From Anas platyrhynchos (Eukaryota; Chordata; Aves; Anseriformes; Anatidae), in NCBI RefSeq assembly GCF_047663525.1, contig NC_092616.1:3075501-3139500 (forward strand): 64,000 nt of DNA, read 5' to 3'. Shown piece by piece: positions 1 through 10,810 of this stretch. The translations under genes and the position numbers were made by a program. The notes under the pieces were generated by a model, which was not told the DNA's origin, did not search any database, and saw only the letters and a list, made by a program, of their open reading frames with translations. The number at the start of each line of letters is the position of its first letter. Positions within the stretch are counted from its first letter, which is position 1.

Positions 1-369
1 ATGCGCTTCCTGGCCTCCCCTCCTCCCCTGCGCACAGCTGCTGCACACTCAGCCTACTGGCACAACCGTGTCCTCACAAGCAGCACCACCCCTTGGGCTG
101 GTTCTCCTGGCCTCCCCCACCCCACTGCCTTGCCTCCTTGTCTCTGCTGGGCCCCACCGTCCACACCCAAATGTGTCCCTTGGCTGGCAGCTCCCTCCCC
201 CTGTCCTGTGTGATGACTGAGCCATAGGACATACTGCCTCTAGGTGTTGTAGTGTTTGTAAATCCACATTGGTGATGGCACAAAAAGACAGTTCCTTCAC
301 CAGTGGTCTACATCCTTCTTCGTGTTAGGCCACAACTGAATGTCCTTCACTATTTTTAGAGTGTTTTCT
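1..369. other. Unassigned, no gene seen
   Basis: GC-rich at the left, AT-richer at the right. Short open frames overlap on both strands and have no recognisable domain. I see no repeat family. Confidence 0.4.
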
Positions 370-705
370 TTATCTCACAGTTGAAATGGATTAGGTGTCC
401 TTGATTAGTCTGAGGCAAAATGCTATGCTTTTTGCCTTCTGCCACTACAGCACAATACGTATGCACAATACTCTGTGCATTGACCTGATGGGTCATTTCA
501 CATTTTTTTCTTTCATACCCATAATTTGAAGGGGACAATTACCCAAAGTGGGGCAAGCTGATGGATTCTGTCTCAGCCATTTGAAGTGTCCTATTCTTGA
601 GTCTTGCAGCCTGAATTTGCCACAGGTGACCCAGGATGGTAAATGGATGTTCAGCTGTCTACTAGGAACAAAAGAGAGTATCTTGAGTTCCCAATGGCCA
701 TTTCC
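370..705 (+). repeat. Duplicated block E, copy 1 (no LTR)
   Basis: Diverged copy of the sequence at 35495-36440 and 57573-57890. Shared landmarks are AGTCTGAGGCAAAATGC, TTGCCTTCTGCCACTACAGC, TGACCTGATGGGTC and the GGGGCAAGCTG stretch, in the same order. It lacks the LTR found in the 35.5-kb copy and so is one of two paralogous empty sites. It has no coding capacity. Confidence 0.6.
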
Positions 706-1880
706 ACTTTGGGTTAATCCCAAGAACCCAGTGGACTGGGGTGTTCTTTCTGAAGGAGTTTCCTGTGCTGGCCTGGGCTGCAGTTACAGGGACAAAGACC
801 ACTGCTGGCAGTGGAGGTGACCTGGTATCTGCACCTGGCTCCATCTGAATCCTCCAAAAGGCTCTGGTGTCTTGCACGTCCTGGTTGCTTATGTTCAGAA
901 TGCAAAACTCTGCCTGAATACCCAGTATTTTTTTTAATACTTAAGTAATAGAGTAACTACTCATGACTTCAAATGGTTCAATCCTTTCCATAAAACATCA
1001 CACGCAAAGTGCAATTACTATTATGAAGAAATGTAATTTTCAGGATGTATATTCATCGCAGGAGAAGAAATTCTGAAGTTCACCTGTACTTGCTTTGCCA
1101 TCGCTTTGTCTGTTATAGTACACTCTCTCATCTTTCAGGTACATCCATGTCTTGATTAAACAGACACTGTTTAATGTCCCCATTCAAGCTGCCTGTCTGG
1201 ACCTATGCACTTCCCATGGTTCTGCTGGTTTGCCCTCCCTTTACTCTCTGATCTTTCAGACTGCTCTCACAGACATAGTTGCTGCTTTGAGTTTCAGTGA
1301 GTTCAAGCTCACCCATGTATCAGTAGTTTGTCTAATTGTTTCCTTAGGAAGAATCTCATCATTTCTCATTGAATTCATATGATATGGGCTAATACTAACA
1401 CTATTATTTATAATTTACTATCTATCAGTGTAAAATACTTCTTGTACTCTTTTGGGAAGGTAAACCTCACAGGAGGCATACAAGATGAGGAGCTTGCTCT
1501 GCTTTTTTTTTTTTTTTTGAAAATTGATGCATGATTTCATGTTCTTTGGCTGGATATAGGAAAACACTTCTGCACCTGTGTGCAGTCAAGTCTCTTAGTA
1601 AAGCAGGTAGGAGCTGTTGCAAAGGAGCTGTAACATCCAGCTGCAGACTTTGGTACAAAAGACTAATGTAAGGAAAAGAGAAGTGGCCAATGGGAGAAAT
1701 GGCAAGACTGTGGTGGTGAGGAGCAAGGTTATCTATGCTGTGTCAGACCTCAAGTGTCTGCTTTTCCTTCCCATGCAAGTCTCCGAAGGAGACACCCTGG
1801 ATCAATATCAATTAGAGAATAAAGCTCCACAGCAAAATTCAACTAAACACATCCTTTAAGATGAGAAATTTTTTATTAGG
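706..1880. other. Unassigned intergenic DNA
   Basis: No gene or repeat family recognised. A 16-base poly-T run lies at 1503-1518. Open frames are below 80 codons and unremarkable. Confidence 0.4.
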
Positions 1881-3200
1881 TGGTTTTTGAAATCTTCCTC
1901 CTTAACTACAACAGGAAAGCTCTCCAATTAGCTGTACAAGTCTTGAAGTCTTCAACAAAACTGTAGAGAACATGGTAGGAGTTTCTTCATTTTAATGAGT
2001 TCCTTGGTGTATTTTGGTGCTGAGTCTATGAAGCTCAGGTACTCAGAAGAGAATGATGCAATTGCTTGAGAAAGTATAGTCAGAAGAAAAAGTTGATGTG
2101 ATTTGGAGTATTAATGGGCCCCATTGAGGGCTGTTACTAAGACAGCCTCCCCAGGGACTTGTTAGAGCAGATAACTGGAGGCCATGATTACCGATAGGCA
2201 AAGGCACTGTGCTGAGAAAAGTCTTGGTTTGCTTTGATGAAGCAAAAGGGCCAAGGCCTGCCACCAGCTACTGAAGGGGAGATCCTGTACCCCATGTCTG
2301 GCTCAGAGCTTTTCCTGGGGATCTGTGGGATGTGGTGGGTACTGTGATGCCATGAGAAGAACAATGGTAAGACACCTCCCAGCCTTTGCACAGGGTTGAA
2401 AGAAAGCAATGAGGCCCCATCACAACAAGTATAACATAACACCTCATAAGCTCTAGCCAAAGGGACAAAAATGTCAAGGATGTTGGGGCCTTCAATTCTT
2501 GCCACCACCATCCACCTTCTCCTCTGCAGGCCTTTCTGTGCTGTTCCACACTTTGTCATATTTCCTTGAAGTCTGCAGATACCCATCTCTGTTCACCACC
2601 TTGATTTCATCGCGGCATTTACATCATTTCACCAATGTCTCGTCAACCCTCACCAGCTGTTCCTTGAAACACAAAGCTATGGTCTGATCATGGATACTCT
2701 TTGGGTGACATCTGGCACCACAGCATGACATTTTACGGGACATTTCTTCCTCCTCGTAGCCAGTGCCAACCTTCCAAGGTGCACTTTGTGGCAGTTTTTT
2801 CTCTCCTGCTCTTTCCTACAACCAAAGAAAGCCTCATCAGGGTGGAATCCCCTCCTAAAGTAGGTATCCCAACCCACCAACCTTCTTTCAGCATGTCAGC
2901 CAACCAGACAGAAGTCACCTCACCAAGCATTTTCCAAGAAATGAAGCTGCTGCTGGCCTTGCAGCTTCTTGTGTAGACACAACCAAGCCTTATGCCTCCT
3001 GCTGTCCAGTCATGGACTCAAGCAGAAGGGACAGGACAACCCATATCGGGGCCTTCTTTCTGTCTGGGTCCTCCTGGGTATGTAGGCAGAGGGGATCCCC
3101 CAGTCAGCATGCCCACCAGGTGCCTCCTGCTGGCCTAGAAGGGGCACTGGCAGATGTCAGCCCAAAAGTACAGATCCAAGATCTAAGTCAAGGGTGAAAT
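1881..3200 (+). repeat. Duplicated block B, copy 1
   Basis: Paralogous to 15299-16640, with a third partial copy at 9630-9965. Shared landmarks in order include TAGCTGTACAAGTCTTGAAG, GGTGCTGAGTC, TTAATGGGCCCC, CTCCCCAGGGACTTG and, near the end, CAGATGTCAGCC. No frame is conserved between copies, so I read it as non-coding duplicated DNA. Confidence 0.6.
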
Positions 3201-3213
3201 GTCAGCTACTTCA

Positions 3214-3327
3214 GGCAGAAGTGACCTCAGAGTCCCTTTCCATGACACATTCCTGCTGCTGCCCTATCATCTGCAGGGACAGAAGTGACCTCACAGTCAC
3301 TGCCACAGTCACATTCCTCCTGCTGGG
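3214..3327 (+). repeat. Two-copy local tandem repeat
   Basis: Two diverged units of about 47 bases starting near 3214 and 3280. Both begin CAGAAGTGACCTCA and end CACATTCC followed by TGCTGCTG or TCCTGCTG. Confidence 0.5.
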
Positions 3328-3489
3328 GCAGGAGATCCTGAGGCAGAGCTGAGCTGATCAGAGCATTCCCACCCGTCTCCTCCTTGTGGTCCACAAGCTG
3401 ATCAGATCCATGGCCCCTTGCATTCACCTTTGAATGCCATGTAACTGCACAGCAACCTCACGGTTCCTGCCCTGACCCAAGGGGCCAGG

Positions 3490-3830
3490 CACCTCAAGTT
3501 AAGGGTTGGGAGAGGGGTTGAAGGTGAGGAAGTTAATGCACAGGAATGAGGGCTTTGGGTGCTAGGTGTTCATGTATGGGATTAGGGACTAGAGCTCACC
3601 TTTCTGGGTTAAAGATTAAGCAAAGGTTTAGTGGGAGGGTTTGTTGTTCTGCTTGTGGTGTCAGGTCTGTGTTTTATTGGGTATGGGCAAGTATTTTGGT
3701 TTAGGGTTTTTTTTTAAGGCTGTCAGGAAATTGTGTAGAGTTAAGCAGAGCATTTTATTGCTAGTATTAAGGGCAGGGATCAGGGTGATCAAGAGAGTAA
3801 AGGTAAGGACAAGGGTCCTATAGGTGGTCT
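3490..3830 (+). repeat. G/T-rich, C-poor tract with degenerate TTAGGG-like words
   Basis: The plus strand is strikingly poor in C and is built of words such as TTAAGGG, ATTAGGG, TTTAGGG, GGGTTAAAG and ATTAAGGG at irregular spacing. It resembles a decayed telomere-like or G-rich simple repeat. No regular period is visible by eye. Confidence 0.4.
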
Positions 3831-3839
3831 CTCAGCTCC

Positions 3840-6130
3840 TTACTCAGAGAGAAGATCACGCTCACGTCCAGAAGCCATGTGCCTGAATCTGGCCTAGAAG
3901 ACACTGAGGGGAAGTGCTCTCCCAGCCCCAGCCCGAGCCCCAGCTGGCGGTGCTGCTGTGCAGAGCAAGGGGTTGTGGTGCCCAGGGCACAGAGGCACTC
4001 TGCAGGGCTGTGCTGGGCAGGCTGGGAGGCAGACCCAGCTCATGGGGTCATTGCCATTGCCCCAGGGCTGCAAGGAATCACTCACCAGACTCTTCTGCTG
4101 GGGCTGCTGTGTGCCCTGGAGCTGCAGAGCTCTCTTCAGCCCGCTCACACCAGATTGAGCACTTGAGCTCTGGACAGTCCACGTTGGACAGGGTCACGTT
4201 CTGTGGGCTCCATTCACTGTTGTCCCCTGGGTTCACGCAGCCCTGACAGAGGAATCCATTGAGTGATTTCTTGCAGCCCTGGGGCAATGGCAGAGACATT
4301 TCCTTGTTTCTCACAGCCTTCTCACAAGTCTGTCTCCTGGCCCTCCCCACTGGCCAGCACAGCCCTGCAGAGTGCCTCTGTGCCTTGGGCACCACAACCC
4401 CTTGCTCTCAATTGTCCTGCTGCTTATTAGCACCTTCCTGGCTCCTTCCTAAGCTCAGAGGGAGCTTTCTTGTCCATCAGGGGCCCTGCACTGGCTCTGG
4501 CTGGGACGGAGTTACTCTCTGCAGAGTAGCCCCTATGGTGCTGTGTATTTTAAAAGTGATCAGAGACGTGTTGGTCACCCACAGCTGTGGTTGCTCTTTC
4601 TGAGCAGTGCTTGCACAGCATCAAGGCTTTCTGTGGTTTGCAGTTTGTGAGTTTTACTTACTTTTGCTATTCTGCCTCCAATTCTTCTAGAAGAAGAGAA
4701 AGCAGGTGGCCAATACGTGTTTATCTGTTGGATATGTTGAGCAAGGAGGTGTCCATGGTGCCAGGAAATGGAGGTCCATGAAGCTGCAGGAGCCCTGCTC
4801 TCTTGCCTGGGAGATCCCCAGCACAGAGTGCCTGTGCCCCGCAGGGCCAGCCCCGCTCCCCAGGCCAGCACAAAAGACCTGGCCCAGGCACAGAGCAGCC
4901 TGCCCCGAGCAGATGCCTGCACAAAGAGCTTGTCCTTTCTCCTTTACTCGTCAGTGCAGGCCCAGAAATGCTGCCCTGCTCTTCCCTGGGGCCATCCCTG
5001 CTCCCAGAGAGCCTTTCCCAGGGTACTGTGTCTGTGCTGGCCGTTGTTTCTTCCTTACCCATGTTCCCCTCAGGGCCCCATGCTGGCGGTGCTGCTGTGC
5101 AGAGCCAGACGGATATGGTGCCCTGGGACCCCCAGAGGACTCCCCTCTGCCTGTGCTGCTCAGGGTGGGGAGCAGACTCAACTCTGTGGGGATCTCTGCT
5201 GCTGAGCCCTTTTCCATCTGCCCTGATGGCTCAGCAGCACAGGGCAGTGCTGGGCAGGGCCATGGGGTGTCTCTAAGGGCACAAAGGGCAGGTGAGTGCT
5301 GCACCAGATTTCACCCATGGAGCTTCAAAATGGTTATCCTTAATTACTCTGCAGTCTTATGGGCCTTTGCCTGCTGGCTCTTCACCACCTCTTCTGGCAT
5401 TGCAGAGCCCTCTGTTAGCCCATGGACTCCTCAGATTTGCCTTTTTCTTTACCAGACCTTTTCTTGGATGATCACTCATTTTATGATGTTCTAATCACTT
5501 CCCACTGAGCACATTGTCCCTGCAGATCCCCTGACATTTCCTGGCAGCTCCATATTCCTCTCCAGCCTAGCACTGGCCATCTGCCCCACTTCAAGGGACA
5601 GTGTTGTCTATTTGGGCATGTGCTGCCACAAAAGGAGTTCTTGGCCCAGTGCTTGGTTCCTTAGGGACCACCCTGGGACTTTCAGCCTGTGTCCTTCACT
5701 CCATGATGAACCCCAGAATACAAAAGAGCAGGGAACAACCCCTTGGCTCTATTCCTGATACAACATTTGGAAGAGGTGTCCAGGGTTCTGGGTTTGTCCT
5801 GAGCAGCCCCTTTTGTTACTGTTGTGCTAGCGGGTAGGCCAGCTATGACACAGGGCTGCACATTGCCTGCTGCTGCCTGCAGCCACAGGGATGTCATTGT
5901 AGAGACAACAGGACTGTCACCAAGGCATATGAGACCTCAAGACTAACACAGATACAAGAGCACAGGAGAGCCAAAAGAGAGCAGCAGTGAAAAGGCCATG
6001 TCCTGCTGCTGGCCATGGCCATGGCTCCAGGGAAGCAGCAGGGGCCCTGAGCCCTTCCTGCTTGCTGGGGCTGCACCTCCAGCTGCAGAGGAGATGGGAG
6101 AGCAGCTGAGACCGATGTAGTCCTGATGGC
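3840..6130 (+). repeat. Duplicated block C, copy 1 (downstream of OR1)
   Basis: Lies 3' of OR1 as 18110-19440 lies 3' of OR2. Shared runs include AGAGAGCCTTTCCCAGG, GCACTCTGCAGGGCTGTGCT, ACTCACCAGACT and CTGTGGGCTCCATTC. The segment with GGTGCTGCTGTGCAGAGC occurs twice inside this copy (about 3946 and 5088). Long open frames at 4706-5494 overlap others on both strands and are probably GC-driven. Confidence 0.5.
3963..4407. repeat. Long inverted repeat, about 135-148-bp arms
   Basis: The left arm (about 3963-4093) reads GAGCAAGGGGTTGTGGTGCC and runs to GCCCCAGGGCTGCAAG. The right arm (about 4260-4407) is its reverse complement with scattered mismatches and a short insertion, ending ACCACAACCCCTTGCTC. 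The spacer is about 166 bp. Confidence 0.75.
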
Positions 6131-6133
6131 TTC

Positions 6134-6139
6134 TTTATT
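6134..6139 (-). promoter_or_regulatory. Candidate poly(A) signal of OR1
   Basis: TTTATT on the plus strand is AATAAA in the OR1 sense. It lies about 195 bases past the OR1 stop, a placement similar to the other ORs of the cluster. Confidence 0.4.
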
Positions 6140-6333
6140 GTCTTTATGTACATGGTAAGCCCGCTTCTTTAGGTAGATTTGATGACTGGTCATTGTAAAT
6201 CAAAAAAATATCACGTTACAGGTTAAGGATAACATTATTTAAATCAAAACAACTTGGAGAAAATATTTATAGAGAAATATAATAACAAAAATTCTCTTCA
6301 TGGTGTCTGAAATTATCAGGGAACTTAAAGTCA

Positions 6334-8150
6334 TTATTGATTCCGAAGAAGCATGTATCCATAGAATTTCCTCACTGCATCCTTGAGCTCCTGATTCCTC
6401 ATGCTGTAGATAAGGGGGTTCAGTGATGAAGGAACAACTGAGCAGAGAACAGCCACAATAAGATCCATTGATGGGGAGGAGATGGAAGGGGGCTTCAGGT
6501 AGGCAAATATGCCAGTGCTGATAAACAGGAAGACCACAGCCAGGTGAGGGAGGCATGTGGAAAATGCTTTGTGCTGGCCCAACTCAGAGGGGATCCTGAA
6601 CACGGTCCTGAAGATCTGAATATAGGAGAAAACAATGAAAAAAAAACAACCTGTGAGGAATGTTTTAACAATTCAAATTCGTGTCCATAAATTCGTGTCC
6701 ATAAAGAATAATTCTGTTTGAATCCTGTCCGCCTCTGGGCCCTGCACTGGCAGTTTAATTCTTGAACCACAGATGCAGTGTGTCCCAGTCTCCCCCTCAT
6801 TCTAGTCAATTTATCACGTCTTCAGAAAACACTCCTTAAATTTGTGAACCTGTTTGCTTTTGTTATTCCGGACTTCTATTTCTAACAGTTACAGCCTTTT
6901 TTCCTGTCTTCTTCGAGATTAACTTAACACTGCTATAGATGTGTCTGTGAATGGCTGGGGAAGAATGTTTTAATTACTCGTGAAGCGTCAAATAAGAAAG
7001 CTGTTTGTGTTTGATGTCTGGGAGTTTCAGAACAACTGATAACAACTAGTGACTGTTATGAGATACTATGTGGATCCTTGGTATCTGGCCAGGGGGGGCC
7101 AAGAGATTAAGAGGAAGAAAAAGAAGCTGAAGGATGGTTGGGAGACAAGACCTGTGGAGAGTGTACAGAGAGTGTTCCATAAACTTGGAATAGTGCCAAG
7201 TAAGTACAAAGGGTGAGAGGAAGACTACGAGCCTTCAGCATGAAAGACCCCTAGAGACCCCCAGAGGAGACTGATGCGCATGCTCCAGTAGGAGGAACTG
7301 GACCCCGGAAGCTAATTATAATAATCTACTTTTTTAGAAGTAGTAATGAATATGTATTAGTCTAGGTGCATAAAAATCAGCTGCTTGATGTAACTGGTGT
7401 GCGTCCTGGTGGAGCGGAGACTCCCGGTGCACCCAGCGCTGTTTGCTTACCTCTATTCCTTTATATTCTTTTAATAAATCCTATTTTTTTTATTTAATCC
7501 TAATTTGAATCCTGAGCGATTTATAACAAACCGAAGGCTAAAGAAACACTACACACAAGTGCCACAACTTCCCTGAGGTAGGCATCTCAGCAGGAGAGCT
7601 TGAGGATCTGGGGGATTTCACAGAAGAACTGGTCCATGGCATTGCCTTGGCAGAGGGGCAGGGAAAATGTACTGGCTGTGTGCAGGATAGCATTGAGAAA
7701 GCCACTGCCCCAGGCAGCTGCTGCCATCTGGGCACAAGCTCTGCTGCCCAGGAGGGTCCCATAGTGCAGGGGCTTGCAGATGGCAACGTAGCGGTCTTAG
7801 GACATGACGGTGAGAAGGGAATACTCTGCTCCAACCAAGAAAGCAACGAAAAAGAGTTGGGCAGCACATCCTTGATAGGAGATAGCCCTGGTGTCCCAGA
7901 GGGAATTGGCCATGGCTTTGGGGACAGTGGTGGAGATGCAGCCCAGGTCAAGGAGGGCGAGGTTGAGGAGGAAGAAGTACAAGGGGGTGTGGAGGCGGTG
8001 GTCGCAGGCTATGGTGGTGAGAATGAGGCCATTGCCCAGGAGGGCAGCCAGGTAGATGCCCAGGAAGAGCGCGAAGTGCAGGAGCTGCAGCTCGCGTGTG
8101 TCTGCGAATGCCAGGAGGAGGAACTCAGTGATGGAGCTGCTGTTGGGCAT
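6334..8150 (-). pseudogene. OR1: family-14 olfactory receptor pseudogene split by a solo LTR
   Basis: Seven-transmembrane odorant receptor of the avian gamma-c/family-14 type. The start is taken at the MPNSSSITEF motif (ATG at 8150), matching the other ORs. Removing the LTR (6652-7528) and one 4-bp target copy leaves 936 bp, that is 311 codons plus stop, with the frame continuous across the junction in TM5 (FGCF). Two in-frame stops remain: TAA at 7797-7799 replaces the Tyr of the MSYDRY motif (codon 118), and TGA at 7587-7589 replaces a Ser after LSC (codon 188). The 3' part keeps KAFSTCLPHL and PLIYSMRN. The predicted splice acceptor is just before 8172. It is non-functional as it stands. 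Confidence 0.93.
6652..7528 (+). mobile_element. Solo ERV LTR (877 bp) inserted in OR1
   Basis: Begins TGTGAGG and ends TTATAACA, flanked on both sides by AACC (6648-6651 and 7529-7532), a 4-bp target duplication. A TATA-like GCATAAAAATC near 7368 and AATAAA near 7473 set the plus orientation. No retroviral coding sequence is present, so it is a solo LTR left by LTR-LTR recombination. A 4-bp duplication fits a gammaretrovirus-like (class I) ERV, but the family is inferred. Confidence 0.85.
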
Positions 8151-9629
8151 TTGCTGCCTTTGCTCAAGGAGACTGTGAAATGAGAAACAAAAATATATAT
8201 AAAGAAAGAGAGTGTTAAGAGTAAGGTCTCTGAGCAAAATTCAGTTAATTCCCAATTAAAGCCTTACATTCTCTTTTCCGAAGAGGATCTTTGTCTATCT
8301 CCCTGTCTGGAGCCCTTCTTTGTGCTGGCTGAGTGTCCTGTACACAGCAGCCACCTCTGCCCATCAGCCCCCAGTGGGCCACTTCTGCTCCACTGCAGTG
8401 GTAAATGTCATTGCTGTGGGGGAAAACCTCAGCCAGAGGTCACATCCAGGAGGGCTGCTCTGTCCATCCCCTCGTGCCCAAAGGCTGGGTGCTTGCAGTA
8501 CTTTCAGCTGAGGGATGGCTGCACTCAGAGGTTGTGCTGAAAAATCACCTGGGCTGTGCTGGGAGGAGAGGGTACCAGCTCCAAGCGGAGATGGAAATGC
8601 CTCCCTTTTAGCACAGCTGTGCAGAATTCAATGACAAGTACATGGCAAGGGTGCTGATTCACAAGGGCAGACCAAGGGTCTCAGGTATAACAAAGACTCT
8701 ACAGTATGCTCTGCAGCAGCTCCCTCTCACTGCCTGCCCATGTCCCTGCTGCCTGCAGCTGTCCCTGCCAGCCCCTCTTTCTCTGTCCCCACGTCTCCTC
8801 CCATTCATGCTCACAGACCCCATCCCACCCGCTGGGTGCCCAGCTCTGCCCTGCAGACACCTCCCGGGGATGGAGACAGCTCTGGGGACATCTCCCTGTC
8901 TGCAGGTCCTAAAAGAACAGCTCAGAAAAGCTCTGGTGCAGTCTATCAGCAGAGAGAAGGGAAGGGATATTCTCAGGTTCGTCACTAACCTGTTTATGTC
9001 TCAATGTTCAAGGCAATAGGATGCTCAGTCACCTGTGCAAATCCAACCACATTGTTAACATGGAGCCTGCTCAAAAATCAGAGCAGAGACTGCAGAAAGT
9101 GCCTTCTCTTTGCAGGCATCCCCTGCCCTGCCCTTCCCCTGCCCAAGCCCTGGCAGGCAGCAGAGGCCCTGCCCCAGCACACAGCCTTTGGGACACAGCA
9201 GGGACCCCGTTCTGCAGCACAGCCCTGGGCATCCCTGCAGCTGCCCTGCAGCACCTTCTTCTCCACACCGCACAAGCCACGAGAGACATGCTGGCAGCTC
9301 CTGACCAGGCAGAGATGTCCTGGATCCAGGAGCCCCTTCCAGGAACCTCCCCTGCACTGTCCTGCAGCCAGAGACTTACCTTGGACAGAGCTGTGAAGGT
9401 TTCTCCTGCACCGAGCTCTCCTCTGCTCACACCCTCCAGGCTGCCTGGAATCCCTTTCTGCCTGGGTGCCTGCAGGCAGTGCCCCCAGCCCTGCTGCGTT
9501 GTGCAGATGAGCTTCTTCTGGGCAGAGCTGTCTCTGCACCAGGGCCCTCTTGCCAGGAGCTCTGTCTGTCCCAGGAGCCTGGCCCAGCTCAGCAGCAGAG
9601 GCCCAGCCCAAGGCAGTGTTATCATCCCT
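8151..9629 (-). other. OR1 5' region: predicted intron and leader exon end
   Basis: Reading in the OR1 sense, a donor AAG|GTAAGTCTCTGG (first intron base 9379) and an acceptor TTCACAG (exon from 8172) bracket a roughly 1.2-kb intron. The same donor context recurs upstream of OR3 and OR5. The large overlapping open frames here (up to 243 codons on opposite strands) are GC-rich shadows. Parts of 8700-9600 are a diverged copy of the OR3/OR5/OR6 upstream block. Confidence 0.5.
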
Positions 9630-9965
9630 CTGGGGACTTTGGTGATGATCCCACAGATCTCAGGCACTGAGAGCAAATGGAAGAAATCTCTCAAGAAGTC
9701 CAAATCAGATACAAGTTTCCTGCAGTGTCCCCCTGAGGGCCAGCACTGACACAGCCTCCCTTGGAGCTCGTTAGAGCAGAACTTTGGAGGCAGTGAGGAC
9801 AAGGAGACAAAGGCAATGTGACGGTGACACTGATGTGTAGGAAAACTGGATGTGTTTCACCAAGCACTAGGGCCAGGCCTTGATCCCAAGCCCCTGGGAA
9901 GGGAGATCCTTTCCTTTCACACATTGCTCAGGGCTCTTCCTTCGGTAGCCAGAGATGGGGATTTC
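9630..9965 (+). repeat. Duplicated block B, partial copy 3
   Basis: Matches 15480-15730 and 2100-2290 through ACAGCCTCCCTTGG, TTAGAGCAGA, AAGGCAATG and GCTCAGGGCTCTTCC in the same order. Confidence 0.5.
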
Positions 9966-10810
9966 TTTCTCTTCTTGTCCAGTCTCAACATCTTGAAGTC
10001 AACTTTGTGGCATTATTTCTGTCTCACACTGTTTTCCCCTACAGAGGAAAGCTACATCATCTCCAAAACCACCCTTCAGGCAGTCTCAGGCTACTTTTGT
10101 TCTGCTTAGATGCTCCATGCCACTGGGCTAGAGAAACCCAGGTGTCTCAGCCTCTCTACACAGGGAAGGTGGTTTAGGCCCTGAACCCCTCCGGCACAAC
10201 CTCTCTGGGCACTATCCCATGCCCTTGAAAACGAGGAGCTGCACACTGGGACACCCATGTGCAAGTGGTGTCACACCATATTGGAGGTGAGTCTGATAAC
10301 TCAGATTTTCTCGGTGGCCATGCTCCTCGTAAGGCAGCTCTGTAGGAAGCTGGCCTGGTTCCTGGTGAGCAAGTACCACTGCTCGTATGGCATCCCTTGT
10401 GGTGCCCAGGCCCTCCTCCTCCTGGACACTGCTCACTCCGCAGGGTCCCAGTCTGCCCTGATGCGTGGGGTTACTCTTCCTCCGTTGCAGGACTGGGCTC
10501 TTCTCCTTGTAAACGTCAAGAGGTTTCTCTAGGGAAAATTCTGCAGTTTGTCAAGGTTCCCCTGGACAGATGACCCGTTCTGTCAGCTGTTAACGTCTGC
10601 AGGGAGATATGTCATTCTAACTGTGCTCTCACAAGATAGCAGGATGAGGAGTTGCAGGAGAGTTTGGACAATACAGGAGGAACTATTTGAATGGAGCTGC
10701 AGAACAGGCTCACAGAAGGGTGGAGATGGAAGGCTGCCCAATTCCACTTTTTCTGCGTTTCTCATGTATGCTGTCATTTTCTCTGAAGCTGAGTCCTAAA
10801 TGTTGTTAGG
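9966..10810. other. Unassigned intergenic DNA
   Basis: A 91-codon plus-strand frame (10257-10532) contains an in-frame GGAGGTGAGT that could be a splice donor, but the protein has no recognisable domain. No repeat family identified. Confidence 0.3.

Noticed and set aside
4706..5494. 262-codon plus frame
   Set aside because: Composition-driven, overlaps three other frames, no domain, not kept in the paralog near 18.2 kb.
8659..9802. Open frames of 242 and 243 codons on opposite strands upstream of OR1
   Set aside because: They overlap each other and several others in GC-rich repeat-like DNA, include a likely splice donor, and resemble no family.
10257..10532. 91-codon plus frame with a possible splice donor
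   Set aside because: No homologous copy elsewhere in the window and no recognisable domain, so not supported as a gene.
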